A stretch of DNA of 64,000 bases from WVZH01 sp034430895 (GCA_034430895.1 DAOUDW010000109.1:165508-229507); one strand, 5' to 3'. Shown: positions 46,413-55,211, numbered from the stretch's first letter. The notes: generated by a model from the sequence alone, not told the origin. A program made the numbers and translations.

Positions 46413-46971
46413 TTTTGACCTCCAACTGGCTTTGCAGGCGGGCCTGCAAACGATAAAGCGATTTTTTGACAGCATCCTGGCGTTTGCCGAGTACGGTCGC
46501 CATTTCGGCGAAGCTCAAGTCGGCCACGTAACGCAGACGCAGCAGTTCCTGTTCCTTTTGGTCCAGGCTGCGGATCAAGGCGGAGAGCTGCTGAATCTGT
46601 TCGCTCTGGATTACGTCCGCGAGCAGATCGTTTTGCCCTGCCCGAATTTCAGCGCCATCCAGAAGCAATTCGGGCTGTTTTTTACGGAAGTGATCCAGGG
46701 CTTTGTTACGGGCAATGGTGAACAGCCAAGCCTTGAAGTGGCCCCGCTCGCGATAGCGCGGCAATTTTTCCAGAGCCGTCAGAAAAGTCTGGGCGGTCAG
46801 GTCTTCGGCGTCGGTCTGATTGCTGACGCGGCTGTAGAGATAGCGATAGATCGGCTTAGAAAAGCGGTCGTAAAGCCGTGCAAAAGCCAGCGGGTTTTGC
46901 CGCGCATTCTCTATGAGTCGAGAGACATCGTCAATAGGATAGGGTTTTATTTTTGTCATTGGTATGCTCAT
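46405..46971 (-). CDS. ECF-type RNA polymerase sigma factor
   Basis: A 188-residue sigma-70 family protein with region 2 (FARLYDRFSKPIYRYLYSRV, then DAEDLTAQTFLTALEKL and FKAWLFTIARNKALDHFR) and region 4 (LDQKEQELLRLRYVADLSFAEMATVLGKRQDAVKKSLYRL). It starts at 46971 or 46959. Co-transcribed with the membrane partner. No clear autoregulated promoter was found upstream. Confidence 0.9.
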   Translation of the reverse strand: MSIPMTKIKPYPIDDVSRLIENARQNPLAFARLYDRFSKPIYRYLYSRVSNQTDAEDLTAQTFLTALEKLPRYRERGHFKAWLFTIARNKALDHFRKKQPELLLDGAEIRAGQNDLLADVIQSEQIQQLSALIRSLDQKEQELLRLRYVADLSFAEMATVLGKRQDAVKKSLYRLQARLQSQLEVKND

Positions 46972-47044
46972 ATCATATACCTTCTATCAGAAGATCGGTG
47001 TGAATGCATTCATATGTATAACGAGCATCAGGAGAAAAAGGGAC

Positions 47045-47078
47045 AAAAAAGCAGGATCGTCAGCGCTGACAACCCTGC
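47045..47078 (-). terminator. Intrinsic terminator upstream of the sigma operon
   Basis: On the minus strand GCAGG...CCTGC with an inner GTCAGC/GCTGAC pair (47051-47078) forms a stem of about 14 bp with wobble pairs, followed directly by six T (A6 at 47045-47050 as given). It would stop leftward transcription coming from the methyltransferase gene at 47295 before the sigma gene. Confidence 0.75.
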
Positions 47079-47204
47079 TTTGCCTGCGTTTCAGGGTAGT
47101 TTCAGAAGAGGCGCATCTGCCGGTCTTTTTTGGTGACTTTCTCCGGTGTGAAGACGGGCATCCGGGTTTGGATACCGTATTTGTAGACTTCCAGTACACA
47201 CCCC

Positions 47205-47390
47205 GATAAAAACGAACTGGCACGCATGTGGGACCTGTATCCACACGAAGTCTAGAATCAGAATATATTTGAGATTGGAAACAAGCACAGCGACTTAATC
47301 GGATGCTCCGGAGGAGGAAGAGAGAACAGCGACCATACAAACAGGATTCGGAATAAGCATCGGCACTTCCCGTCGATATGCAGCGTACGC
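47205..47390. repeat. Direct repeat, right copy
   Basis: Starts with codons for DKNELARMWDLYPHEV and a stop, the tail of a PurM-like gene without its body, then the intact 3' end of the ICMT-like gene (stop at 47295). ACAGCGAC at 47287-47294 and 47326-47333 bracket the 39 bp missing from the copy at 44623-44770. Confidence 0.85.
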
Positions 47391-47804
47391 TTCCCCGAAC
47401 TTACCGAGTAATTCCCTCTCCTCTACCAGAAGGAGAAAACCGAAAATCCAAAGCCACTGCGGCACCACAATCAGCAGGAAAGCGAAAACATGGCCGATGG
47501 CGAGGCCGAGGGAGGTCATGAATATACCGATGAAGAAATGATGCGGATGGCGAAGACATCGATAGAGATCCGTCGTGACCAGCCTGTTTGTGCAGCCCCA
47601 CTGTTCTGGATCCGCCATGCTTCCGAGTAACTTTCCCGTCCTTTTTAAGGGGAAATGTGCCAGTAACATCCCTGCAATCCCGATAATACGTAACCATATT
47701 GGAAAGCTATCGGTATGAAGGACGAGACCGATGCCCACACCACCCACGATAGTTATCCCTGTAAGAAGCAACCAGAGTATGAGTCTTATACGGCATACAG
47801 ACAT
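47295..47804 (-). CDS. Isoprenylcysteine carboxyl methyltransferase-like membrane methyltransferase
   Basis: A 169-residue protein with four or five helices. The signature is shifted: LVTTDLYRCLRHPHHFFIGIF near residue 76, an EERELL segment near 127 and AYAAYRREVPMLIPNPV at the end. Its 3' end is duplicated at 44.7 kb. The minus-strand terminator at 47045-47078 lies downstream. Confidence 0.75.
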   Translation of the reverse strand: MSVCRIRLILWLLLTGITIVGGVGIGLVLHTDSFPIWLRIIGIAGMLLAHFPLKRTGKLLGSMADPEQWGCTNRLVTTDLYRCLRHPHHFFIGIFMTSLGLAIGHVFAFLLIVVPQWLWIFGFLLLVEERELLGKFGEAYAAYRREVPMLIPNPVCMVAVLSSSSGASD

Positions 47805-48051
47805 TCTCGAATTCTCCCAGTGATGCCCTGTCCGCTGAGGATGTAAATCTGATGGCTGTGTGGGTATTGTAGAACGGGCATCATTGCGCCCAGAGCCAGT
47901 GTATCCTCAACGACGAGTTTCACACTTGCATCAGCAATTTACCTCGAAGCAATCGCCGCGACGGCAGAATCTTTGTGAGCAGACAGCAATGTCGATTCCC
48001 CGTCCACTTGCCGACGTCTGCAAGAGAAGCTGCTTGGATTTGTTCGGGATT

Positions 48052-48870
48052 TCAACGTCCCAGGCCAAGATGAAGCATGTACTGTATCCCCAGAAAATCC
48101 GACAACAACCCCACAAGCAAATTCCTCAGCCCGATTCGCAAGGTTCGGAAAAAATAATAGGTGCCGATAAGCCTTATTCGTGGGTCCCAGGCGAGGAGCA
48201 CCTTCTTATTTTTCAATCCCCACACCAGGTGGGATGCCTCATCCAGCCCGGAACTTTCCATGACTTTTTGATTAGCAATTTTCACCCCAATCGGTGAAGC
48301 GACATCAAAGAGAATCTCACTTCCCGGAAATCTGTCGATCAAGCGAATCAAGAAATTCTTGACATCCGTCTCCTGGAAATAATAGAAGACGCCAGCCACA
48401 ATGAAGAGCACATTTTCCCTGACTTCGATCTTTTCCAACCATTCATCTTCCAGAAATGATGCGATGATGAACTTCCTTCGCTCGCTTTCTTTCACAAATT
48501 TGCTTCGTAGTTCGATCACATCTGGTAGATCCAGGTCATACCATTTCAGTTTCCCGTTATCCGTTCTTTCAAAAGTCGTATCGAGTCCGCACCCGATATT
48601 GACGATGGTTCCCTCGGGATAGCGCTGCAGGAATTCCCGGACTGTGCGATCACAAAATATACTCCGCATTATCCAGGCAATATGTGTAATCGCGTCGATA
48701 TTTTGGATCATGGGTGAAAAATCGTATTCAACCCGTTCAATGATCTTAACTGCCATCTCGTCCACTAACATGGGTTTCGGTTTCTTCGATTCCACAGCCC
48801 GCCCCCAGAGTGGCAGAAACAGCGTCTTCTGGACATAGCCAAAATTATGGATATCTATCTTTTCTGTCAT
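48052..48870 (-). CDS. Leucine carboxyl methyltransferase-like (LCM/PPM) SAM methyltransferase
   Basis: A 272-residue enzyme with the LCM-type motif VNIGCGLDTTFER near residue 90, WYDLDLPDVIELR near 110 and LFIVAGVFYYFQE near 155. Bacterial members O-methylate carboxyl groups of small molecules. The family's usual R in the substrate pocket cannot be placed with certainty. Length is normal. Confidence 0.8.
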   Translation of the reverse strand: MTEKIDIHNFGYVQKTLFLPLWGRAVESKKPKPMLVDEMAVKIIERVEYDFSPMIQNIDAITHIAWIMRSIFCDRTVREFLQRYPEGTIVNIGCGLDTTFERTDNGKLKWYDLDLPDVIELRSKFVKESERRKFIIASFLEDEWLEKIEVRENVLFIVAGVFYYFQETDVKNFLIRLIDRFPGSEILFDVASPIGVKIANQKVMESSGLDEASHLVWGLKNKKVLLAWDPRIRLIGTYYFFRTLRIGLRNLLVGLLSDFLGIQYMLHLGLGR

Positions 48871-48949
48871 ACTTTCCTCCTTTTTTTTATCATGTCTATT
48901 AGGATAAAGATCATACTCCAGCTTCAGGCAAACACGAACGACACACTAT

Positions 48950-49741
48950 TCACCCACTCGCCGGAAACAGGTCATCTGCTTGTAAGGATTTACGATTTAA
49001 TGCCCAGATCCAAACCAATATCCCCAGGATAATGACCGTAAGATACAAAGTCCGAATTTTCGGATAGACAACAGGGATGACTTCAGTCGATTGAATGAGA
49101 ACATCATACGTAGCGCCAACCCCGGCAAAGAAAGGATAAAGCAAGAGAATACTATTCCCGATACGGTATATCGCAGCAAATATAACCCCGACGACAAACA
49201 GCTTCCCAAATTCCGGCTGAAAACCGGCGTGGTGTAAAGAATAAAACGCAGCACTGAGAAGAATTCCGGGAATTATCCCGAACGATTTCTCAAAAATGGT
49301 CCGAAGAAATCCGTAAAAGAAAATCAACTCGAAGATCACTGCCAGCATAATAAAAGCGGCTGTCCACAATACTGTAGAGTCCAGGCGGAAATCGGCTGGA
49401 GGAGGAACATCTGATAGGAACTGCATGAGGAGCAGCGCCCCAAGAACAAAATTGATGGGAAGAAAGAAATACCAACGCTTTAGGCTGAATCCATAATCGG
49501 CGTAGTTCTTGCCATTATGGTAGATGTAGATTAATGGAAAGAGAATTCCCAAGCTGATCTGCCCAACATCACGGATAGAGATACTCAACCAAAGGACACT
49601 CCGAACGGCGCCCATGGCAATTGACAACGCAATCACAACGCCACCTGCAATAAAGGCGATGAATGTCTCTTGGGATGGTTGCCATGATAAAAGCTTTGAG
49701 ATTATCGTTTTCATTTGAGTGTTATCGGACTGGGATCGCAC
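48950..49741 (-). CDS. CPBP-family-like membrane protein, degenerate active site
   Basis: A 263-residue protein with about eight helices. FELIFFYGFLRTIFE near residue 138 stands where EExxxR is expected; the second Glu and the Arg are lost (Leu and Tyr), as in the 11-799 protein. YSLHHAGF near 168 preserves the second motif His. GAGG inside the end of the upstream cupin gene lies 8 nt before the GTG at 49741, so GTG is preferred over the ATG at 49714. Confidence 0.65.
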   Translation of the reverse strand: MRSQSDNTQMKTIISKLLSWQPSQETFIAFIAGGVVIALSIAMGAVRSVLWLSISIRDVGQISLGILFPLIYIYHNGKNYADYGFSLKRWYFFLPINFVLGALLLMQFLSDVPPPADFRLDSTVLWTAAFIMLAVIFELIFFYGFLRTIFEKSFGIIPGILLSAAFYSLHHAGFQPEFGKLFVVGVIFAAIYRIGNSILLLYPFFAGVGATYDVLIQSTEVIPVVYPKIRTLYLTVIILGILVWIWALNRKSLQADDLFPASG

Positions 49742-49744
49742 GTT

Positions 49745-50092
49745 TTAATCCTCGAATTCTTCGCATTCCAACTTGAAATTGGGTGTATGGATCAGGATCA
49801 ATTTGGCCTCGGTTGAGCCCATATTCTTATAGCGAAAACGATCTCCTTTCGGGACGATGCAAACATCCCCTGAAGAAAGAGTGCTGGTTTCAGCATTCAC
49901 AGTGAAACTCACCTTTCCCTGCACGACATAGTAATATTTATCCGACCTGTTCGACCAAGATAGTTTATGGCTGACACCAATGGGAACCATAGTTTCAGCA
50001 ATTGATGAGCTGATTTCCGATCCTGCGGTGTAATCCAAGATCCGGAGTCCATCGAACTCGATCGGTTCCACTTGCTCATGTTTTACGATCAT
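49745..50092 (-). CDS. Cupin-domain protein
   Basis: A 115-residue single cupin: KYYYVVQGKVSFTVN near residue 52 and LSSGDVCIVPKGDRFRYKN near 72. The first cupin motif lacks the usual two His (SNRSDKYYY), so metal binding is doubtful. It ends 4 nt before the CPBP-like gene and is probably co-translated with it. Confidence 0.75.
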   Translation of the reverse strand: MIVKHEQVEPIEFDGLRILDYTAGSEISSSIAETMVPIGVSHKLSWSNRSDKYYYVVQGKVSFTVNAETSTLSSGDVCIVPKGDRFRYKNMGSTEAKLILIHTPNFKLECEEFED

Positions 50093-50157
50093 ATCTTCAC
50101 CTTTTTACAACCACTTCATTCGGCGCGGCATACCGCGTAGTTGCTGTGTGATGGAAT

Positions 50158-50716
50158 CTACTTCCGATGTAAACTCTTGCTCCCGCGATTTGACGTTTGT
50201 CCAAGATCACCCACGGGCGACCTCTTAACCCTCACCCACCCCGACACGATGGCCAGCAGCAAGGCAAAGCACAGACAGCTTATCCGACTCATAAAGAGCG
50301 ATAATTCGATAGTATCGAAGCTGCTGTTTGATATGGAATCCACCAGTTGGCCAGGCAACTGCGATTCACCAACGAAGTAATTAGCCAGCAATTCCATCCA
50401 CAAACCGCTGCCCAGCGCACAGGCAGCGCTGAACAACACCTTCAGCAAAGTATCCCCGCCATCCACGCAGATCAGCAGAATGCGCGGCAACAGCAATAAA
50501 CGAGTCCGTGAGACAAGCGATCCCTATGGGAGCGATCGCAAGCGGCTTCATGAGGAAATCCGTCGTATTCAGTGAAAGTAAATACACCGCCAAAGCTGTC
50601 ATCGTGCCGCCGAAGATCGCCAGCGCGATACACAAGCCGAGCATTGCCATTCGCCGACGTGTAGTTCTTGCCAGCGTGCTTCTGGGTGTTGAATTTGCCT
50701 TTAATCGCTCTTTCAT
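50158..50716 (-). pseudogene. Four-helix membrane protein gene with a frameshift
   Basis: The first frame from the ATG at 50716 gives one helix (MLGLCIALAIFGGTMTALAV) and most of a second (PLAIAPIGIACLTDS), then runs into a frame of low hydrophobicity. Near 50480-50510 the alternative frame takes over with LLLLPRILLICVDGGD and two more helices to 50158. Joined, they give a regular membrane protein of about 185 residues. Natural shift or sequencing error. Confidence 0.6.
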
Positions 50717-51231
50717 CCATCACATCCTTCGCTCTCGATCTCAGCCGACCAGATAAATCCGAATCGAGTACGAGCCCCCTCCAGGAAATGCATGGTCAAT
50801 GTAGCCGTATTCCCGTCTTTCTTCGGGCTTCCTTGAATAACAAGCGTATTCATGAACGCATCCTGACCAATCATAATCAAAGATCGATATACCGTGCTGG
50901 ATGTGTCAGGTCCACGTAATATTGAAACGATGCCCGATCCTCATTCCAAGTACCCGATTGAAATTAAGAACGTTTCGATCACACACAGGACGTGGGCGCG
51001 ATTAATCACATGGAAGAGATGTCCTCCACCCTTATACGTGTAAAGTTTACAACGATTTCCAGCTTCTTACATATCCTCAACAAACTACTCTACCGACAGC
51101 AGGTACAGAGATAACTGTCTTATATCGCCGATCTCACCGACTGAAGCAAACAAGCTTGCAAACCATCATGATCGCGGTCGGTAAAACGGTGATTACGTAT
51201 CTCTCACCACAAAGCGTACGCTCCAGATTTT
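50717..51231. other. Intergenic region without a recognisable gene
   Basis: About 515 nt between the broken membrane protein gene and the methyltransferase gene. I see no gene, no strong hairpin and no clear copy of the 3' repeat family of the 55-63 kb region. Confidence 0.5.
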
Positions 51232-51843
51232 TCAGACACTCCGCGCAACCATGTAATACAACGGAATGGTTTCCTTCGATTTGTCGGCTGATTCGATCAG
51301 GAACCCATTTGCTTCAAAGAAGTCCTGCAGTTCGCTCGTTGAGTAGCGACTATAGACCTTGAATCCAGTAAGACGCATAAAGAAGGACGCAAACCGTGCC
51401 CGCCGATTTTCGTTATGGCAGTAGGTCGGTGCGACAAGCTTTCCCCTGGCTTTGAGAACCCGTTTCATCTCAGCAAGTGCTCGCCCTGGTTGCTCCATCA
51501 CGTGGAGCGCATTTGCACATATGACCGCATCGAACTCGTTATCCTGCCAGGGAAGTTCATAAGCGCTTCCAACCATGAACCGTATCCCTGCCAGTCCTCG
51601 TGCATGCATCTTTTCCTCTGCTTGTGCGATCATCGCAGGTGAAATATCAATAGCATCCACTTCGTGTTTCTCCCCAAGCTCGAGTGCGATCAATCCTGTG
51701 CCTGTCGCCACTTCCAACACGCGTTGTGCATCTCCGACATCGTCTGCGATACGCGTGATGATAGTCGAATATTCTGGCGTGAAACGCCTCATAAAAAGAT
51801 CATATATTCGTGCGAATCGATTCCAAAATTCTTTGTTATCCAT
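51232..51843 (-). CDS. Class I SAM-dependent methyltransferase
   Basis: A 203-residue UbiE-like enzyme: FWNRFARIYDLFMRRF at the start, motif I VLEVATGTGLIALEL near residue 44, AIDISPAMIAQA, and motif IV FDAVICANALHVM near 105. The ATG at 51843 matches the family's usual beginning; the longer reading adds non-homologous residues. Confidence 0.8.
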   Translation of the reverse strand: MDNKEFWNRFARIYDLFMRRFTPEYSTIITRIADDVGDAQRVLEVATGTGLIALELGEKHEVDAIDISPAMIAQAEEKMHARGLAGIRFMVGSAYELPWQDNEFDAVICANALHVMEQPGRALAEMKRVLKARGKLVAPTYCHNENRRARFASFFMRLTGFKVYSRYSTSELQDFFEANGFLIESADKSKETIPLYYMVARSV

Positions 51844-52016
51844 TGTCAATCCCAAAATTTTCGCTTGATTATACCCGCTATATATTTGCACCTATCGGCT
51901 TTGTATTCATCAGCGCTCCGATATTCCAGCAATCCCAATCACATCCGATTGAATCTCGGTGCTGACTATCCTGATGGTTTTGGACCATGGCCATAGGAAT
52001 TCAATACTTCGCCGCA

Positions 52017-52445
52017 TCAATGACAGGAGCTTTCATACCAGCTGTAACGGGATCCGCATTGGCATTGCCAACGCTCCTGCTGTTCGATTAACCATCGATT
52101 AGGGCCTTTTACCCGCAGTTGCTCGAGATTCGAGACGACATCCAGATGATGGATGCGGCCATCATTTTGGAAAGCCTGAATTCGATCGCAAGGAAATTCG
52201 GCGCAAAGACCACAGTGCAGAATATCTTTACTTTCCGCACACGCTCGAATGCTGCATTCTGCACATCCCGGATGGATGTATAAGACGTTCGATCTACAAC
52301 CCGCACATGTGAATCCCTGCAGCGCTTTTCCCTGGCGGCTTGCTTCCTCGAGAAGATGCTTGCCTTCTGGAAAAGCGGCGCGATAGTGATAGCAAGCACC
52401 ACAATAGAGACCGCACACCCCGAGAAGAAATCTGGAATCCGACAT
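52017..52445 (-). CDS. DUF3795 family Cys-rich protein
   Basis: A 142-residue protein with CGLYCGACYHYR at the N terminus, FTCAGCRSN, HPGCAECSIRACAE and HCGLCAEFPC, the Cys pattern of DUF3795, probably binding iron-sulfur clusters or zinc. The long upstream extension (to 52661) is unlike the family and was left out. Function unknown. Confidence 0.8.
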   Translation of the reverse strand: MSDSRFLLGVCGLYCGACYHYRAAFPEGKHLLEEASRQGKALQGFTCAGCRSNVLYIHPGCAECSIRACAESKDILHCGLCAEFPCDRIQAFQNDGRIHHLDVVSNLEQLRVKGPNRWLIEQQERWQCQCGSRYSWYESSCH

Positions 52446-52666
52446 TCTATACTCGTCCTTTTCACTCCATAAGAATGCTGCCCAACATCTGAGAAGCTTC
52501 GCTGGTTTCGCCTTCTTTATGAGACGTAGTCCATTCGTCCAGTGTGATCGTTCGCTATTTGCACCGCATGGTTGGGGTCCAGTAACACTGAATTGAATCC
52601 GGCCTTCTTCCTCAATTCCAGAGAACGGTTGAGTGGACGGAGCTTTCCTTACAACGTCCAATTTTA

Positions 52667-53116
52667 CTACTTGGACTCTCCCAATATTCGCTTAGCTTGT
52701 GGCAATATCATAAAGACTGCAAAATAGGATAAGACGATCGCCAGAAACCCTAACAAGTCTTCTACCAATTCCCCAATACCACGGAAACCAACAACACCCA
52801 CCAATAAATCAATCACTACCTTCAATAACCCATATATCACTCCCGCCAGACTCCAACGTATTGTTCCCCATATCCCAAAGTGATCGTCGTCCCTGTGATA
52901 GATAAACAGCGAGAGTATACCCGCAGCCATGATGAGGATCGGAATAAAGATCAAACAGATGACGATGCTCTCGCCTTCTGCTTGGTACCTAAGGATAAGA
53001 CCATACACTCCTGTTTCGTAACCAAATATCGCTTCACCAACAATCCTGGTTACGATCCCGCAGAGGAGAAATATTCCTGCCATGACGAAGGCACTTTTCT
53101 TACTCTTCTTCAACAT
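52667..53116 (-). CDS. Hypothetical membrane protein
   Basis: A 149-residue protein with four helices and a charged loop (YHRDDDHFGIWG). No family recognised. Confidence 0.6.
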   Translation of the reverse strand: MLKKSKKSAFVMAGIFLLCGIVTRIVGEAIFGYETGVYGLILRYQAEGESIVICLIFIPILIMAAGILSLFIYHRDDDHFGIWGTIRWSLAGVIYGLLKVVIDLLVGVVGFRGIGELVEDLLGFLAIVLSYFAVFMILPQAKRILGESK

Positions 53117-53160
53117 CGTTCATCTACCATTCTACTTACAGCCCACCGACTTGGAACCTG

Positions 53161-53217
53161 CCCGCCCGCAACACCGATCATACACCAACTCTGGACAAAT
53201 ACGAGCGAATTTCGGGA
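53161..53217 (-). repeat. Degenerate copy of the 3' repeat family
   Basis: The middle of the repeat found at 55.5-63.1 kb is recognisable (CACCGATCATACACCAACTC, then CTGGACAAAT and GAATTTCGGG), lying 7 nt beyond the stop of the 53224-53889 gene. The outer boxes and the three hairpins are gone. Confidence 0.55.
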
Positions 53218-53223
53218 TTGCCG

Positions 53224-53889
53224 TCAAGGAAACGACACACCTTGCGACTTTCCATGTTCTGTATCACGATCGTAATCCTTTTCTCTTTCACGATACAGAT
53301 CTAAGATTTGTTCCGTCGTGGTCTCAACCGCCTCATCCAATTTGAGGCACGATGGATAGGAAGGTAATGAATTAATATCCTGCAGTATCTCACACGCAGC
53401 ATCAATCGCGATCTCACGATGACCATCTTCATGTTTCTGCAATGCACGCAGAAAATCATCCCATTGTGATATCAAATCTCGAGATGCATTCGCAGGAATA
53501 TTCCACTCCGGAAATTCAAAGTTAACCTCTACTTCAACTTCAATTTCACCTGTCGAACACCCATCAGCATTTTGAGCATACGGATAGAACCAAGTAATGA
53601 ACCATTCTGTGTACGCATCCCAATGATTACCATACTCATCTTTTCGACCGAATTGATTCATTTGATCACGAAGCTGTTCCGCCGTAGCGCCTTCAATCTC
53701 ATAGTAAACATAACCCGTCGTAACCGAGATGTCTGAACCCTGGGGGCAAGCAATCACCTTGGTCGTCTCGTTTACAACAGCAGGCGCCGAGGTATCGATT
53801 GATGAGTTCGAGCAGTTCATCAGTGAGAGAGCAATAAGTATCAGTAGTAAATATTTCAACGTAATGGATATCAAGCGCTCTTTATTCAT
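53224..53889 (-). CDS. DUF922-like putative lipoprotein with HExxH-type site
   Basis: A 221-residue predicted lipoprotein (LSLMNC near residue 24). The family pattern is visible: YVYYEIEGATAEQLRDQMNQFG near 60, W..Y..WFITWFYPY near 92, and LQKHEDGHREIAIDAA near 152 with HExGH, suggesting a zinc-dependent protease-like site. Length fits DUF922. Lies directly behind a truncated kinase-like gene. Confidence 0.75.
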   Translation of the reverse strand: MNKERLISITLKYLLLILIALSLMNCSNSSIDTSAPAVVNETTKVIACPQGSDISVTTGYVYYEIEGATAEQLRDQMNQFGRKDEYGNHWDAYTEWFITWFYPYAQNADGCSTGEIEVEVEVNFEFPEWNIPANASRDLISQWDDFLRALQKHEDGHREIAIDAACEILQDINSLPSYPSCLKLDEAVETTTEQILDLYREREKDYDRDTEHGKSQGVSFP

Positions 53890-53891
53890 TA

Positions 53892-54080
53892 TCAGAATCC
53901 GGCAGGAGGTTCATCGCCTTTGTTCCAGTACTTGTCCAAGATCCGGATGACACAAGGCTGGTTGCTGCGGCTGCACTCGTAGACGTGTGTAAAGTGACCG
54001 CCGGCCATCACTTCCAGTTTGTCAGGCGAGATATCAAATAATTCAACAAGGGCATGAAGTATTTCCGGATCAATCGTCAT
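53892..54080 (-). pseudogene. Truncated aminoglycoside-phosphotransferase-like gene
   Basis: The 62 codons encode MTIDPEILHALVELF, then LEVMAGGHFTHVYEC and CVIRI, the N-terminal nucleotide-loop region of APH/fructosamine-kinase-like proteins, which are normally over 300 residues. After that the frame ends in an unrelated hydrophilic tail (DKYWNKGDEPPAGF) and a stop 2 nt before the DUF922 gene. Most of the gene, including the catalytic loop, is lost. Confidence 0.55.
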
Positions 54081-54320
54081 TGATTCTGCTTCTCAGAACT
54101 TAGACAATACAGTCTACCGCCTAAAGGCTTTGAACTGCGAAATTTTTTGAGGCGCGGAGGACCACTTTGCCATGGCGGAGTCCACACATCCGGATTGAAA
54201 TGACGCCATGAAAGGAAACCTCACTGGATCATTCGCCCCGTACGTCAGTTGCTTTATTCCAATTCACTTGCCATCCTGATCGATACCACCATCACAGGTG
54301 AGTGGCGGCTGCCACAAATT

Positions 54321-55211
54321 TTAAAGCAGCGAGGTGCTGAAGTAACGCTCGATCCGGTCGGGTAGAACAGTTGCCACATTGCCCGTTATTCGGGCAGCCA
54401 TCTGCCGTGCGGCCCATACGTTGGCCCCCGAGCTGATGCCAACCAACAAGCCGTTTTCCGTACCCAAACGGCGTGTAGTTGTAATCGCATCTTCGTCGGA
54501 AACCTCCACTACATCATCCACCAGAGAAAGATCGAGAATCTCCGGCACAAATCCATCGCCGATGCCTTGAATCTGATGTAGACCCGGTTCATGTCCCAGA
54601 ATTGCAGAGACGTTCTGGGGCTCAACCGCTACCACTTGGATGTTGGGGTTTTGTTCTTTGAGAAACTTTCCCACGCCCTGCAGGGTTCCACCGCTGCCAA
54701 CCCCGGCAACAAAACAGGCCAACTCGCCGTCCATTTGCTGCCACAATTCACGCGCTGTGGTCTCATAGTGAACACGTGGATTATCGGGATTCTCGAACTG
54801 CTGAGGCACAAAGACATTTGGGTCTTCAGCCGCCATCTGTCGCACTCGCTCTACCGACCCCATGATCCCGGCTTGTGCTGGCGTGAGGATCAGCTCCGCG
54901 CCCAATGCGTGAATCAGCTTCTTGCGTTCCTTACTCATATCTTCCGGCATCACGATCCGCACTTGATAGCCTTTCAATCGACCAATCAAGGCGATACCAA
55001 TACCCGTATTGCCTGAAGTGGGTTCGACAATCACGGAGCTGTGGTGGAGCCGTCCGCTGCGTTCTGCCCCCTCGATCATCGCCAACGCAACGCGGTCCTT
55101 GATACTGCCACCCGGATTGAGAAACTCCGCCTTGGCAAAGATTTGCTCCCCGTTCAAACTGACAAGCGGTGTGTTGCCGATGAGTTCTAGAATGGAATTC
55201 TTCATCAACAT
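54321..55211 (-). CDS. cysK: Cysteine synthase (O-acetylserine sulfhydrylase)
   Basis: A 296-residue PLP enzyme: IGNTPLVSL at the N terminus, NPGGSIKDR near residue 33 with the PLP-binding Lys, EPTSGNTGIGIAL near 63, GVGSGGTLQGVGKFL near 170 (phosphate loop) and GISSGANVWAA near 255. It makes cysteine from O-acetylserine and sulfide. GAGG lies 5 nt before the ATG at 55211. CysK and CysM cannot be told apart with certainty here. No serine acetyltransferase gene is adjacent. Confidence 0.9.
   Translation of the reverse strand: MLMKNSILELIGNTPLVSLNGEQIFAKAEFLNPGGSIKDRVALAMIEGAERSGRLHHSSVIVEPTSGNTGIGIALIGRLKGYQVRIVMPEDMSKERKKLIHALGAELILTPAQAGIMGSVERVRQMAAEDPNVFVPQQFENPDNPRVHYETTARELWQQMDGELACFVAGVGSGGTLQGVGKFLKEQNPNIQVVAVEPQNVSAILGHEPGLHQIQGIGDGFVPEILDLSLVDDVVEVSDEDAITTTRRLGTENGLLVGISSGANVWAARQMAARITGNVATVLPDRIERYFSTSLL

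Noticed and set aside
46432..47136. A long plus-strand frame opposite the ECF sigma gene.
   Set aside because: It mirrors the sigma factor gene, whose family motifs are unmistakable on the minus strand.
52446..52661. N-terminal extension of the DUF3795 protein.
   Set aside because: The added 72 residues are unlike the family, which begins near the ATG at 52445.
11..53000. The whole window as one giant cassette array, because nearly all genes share one strand and encode small accessory functions.
   Set aside because: Gaps outside 53-63.2 kb lack the repeat and its boxes, several genes form true operons with overlapping stops and starts, and four groups lie on the plus strand.
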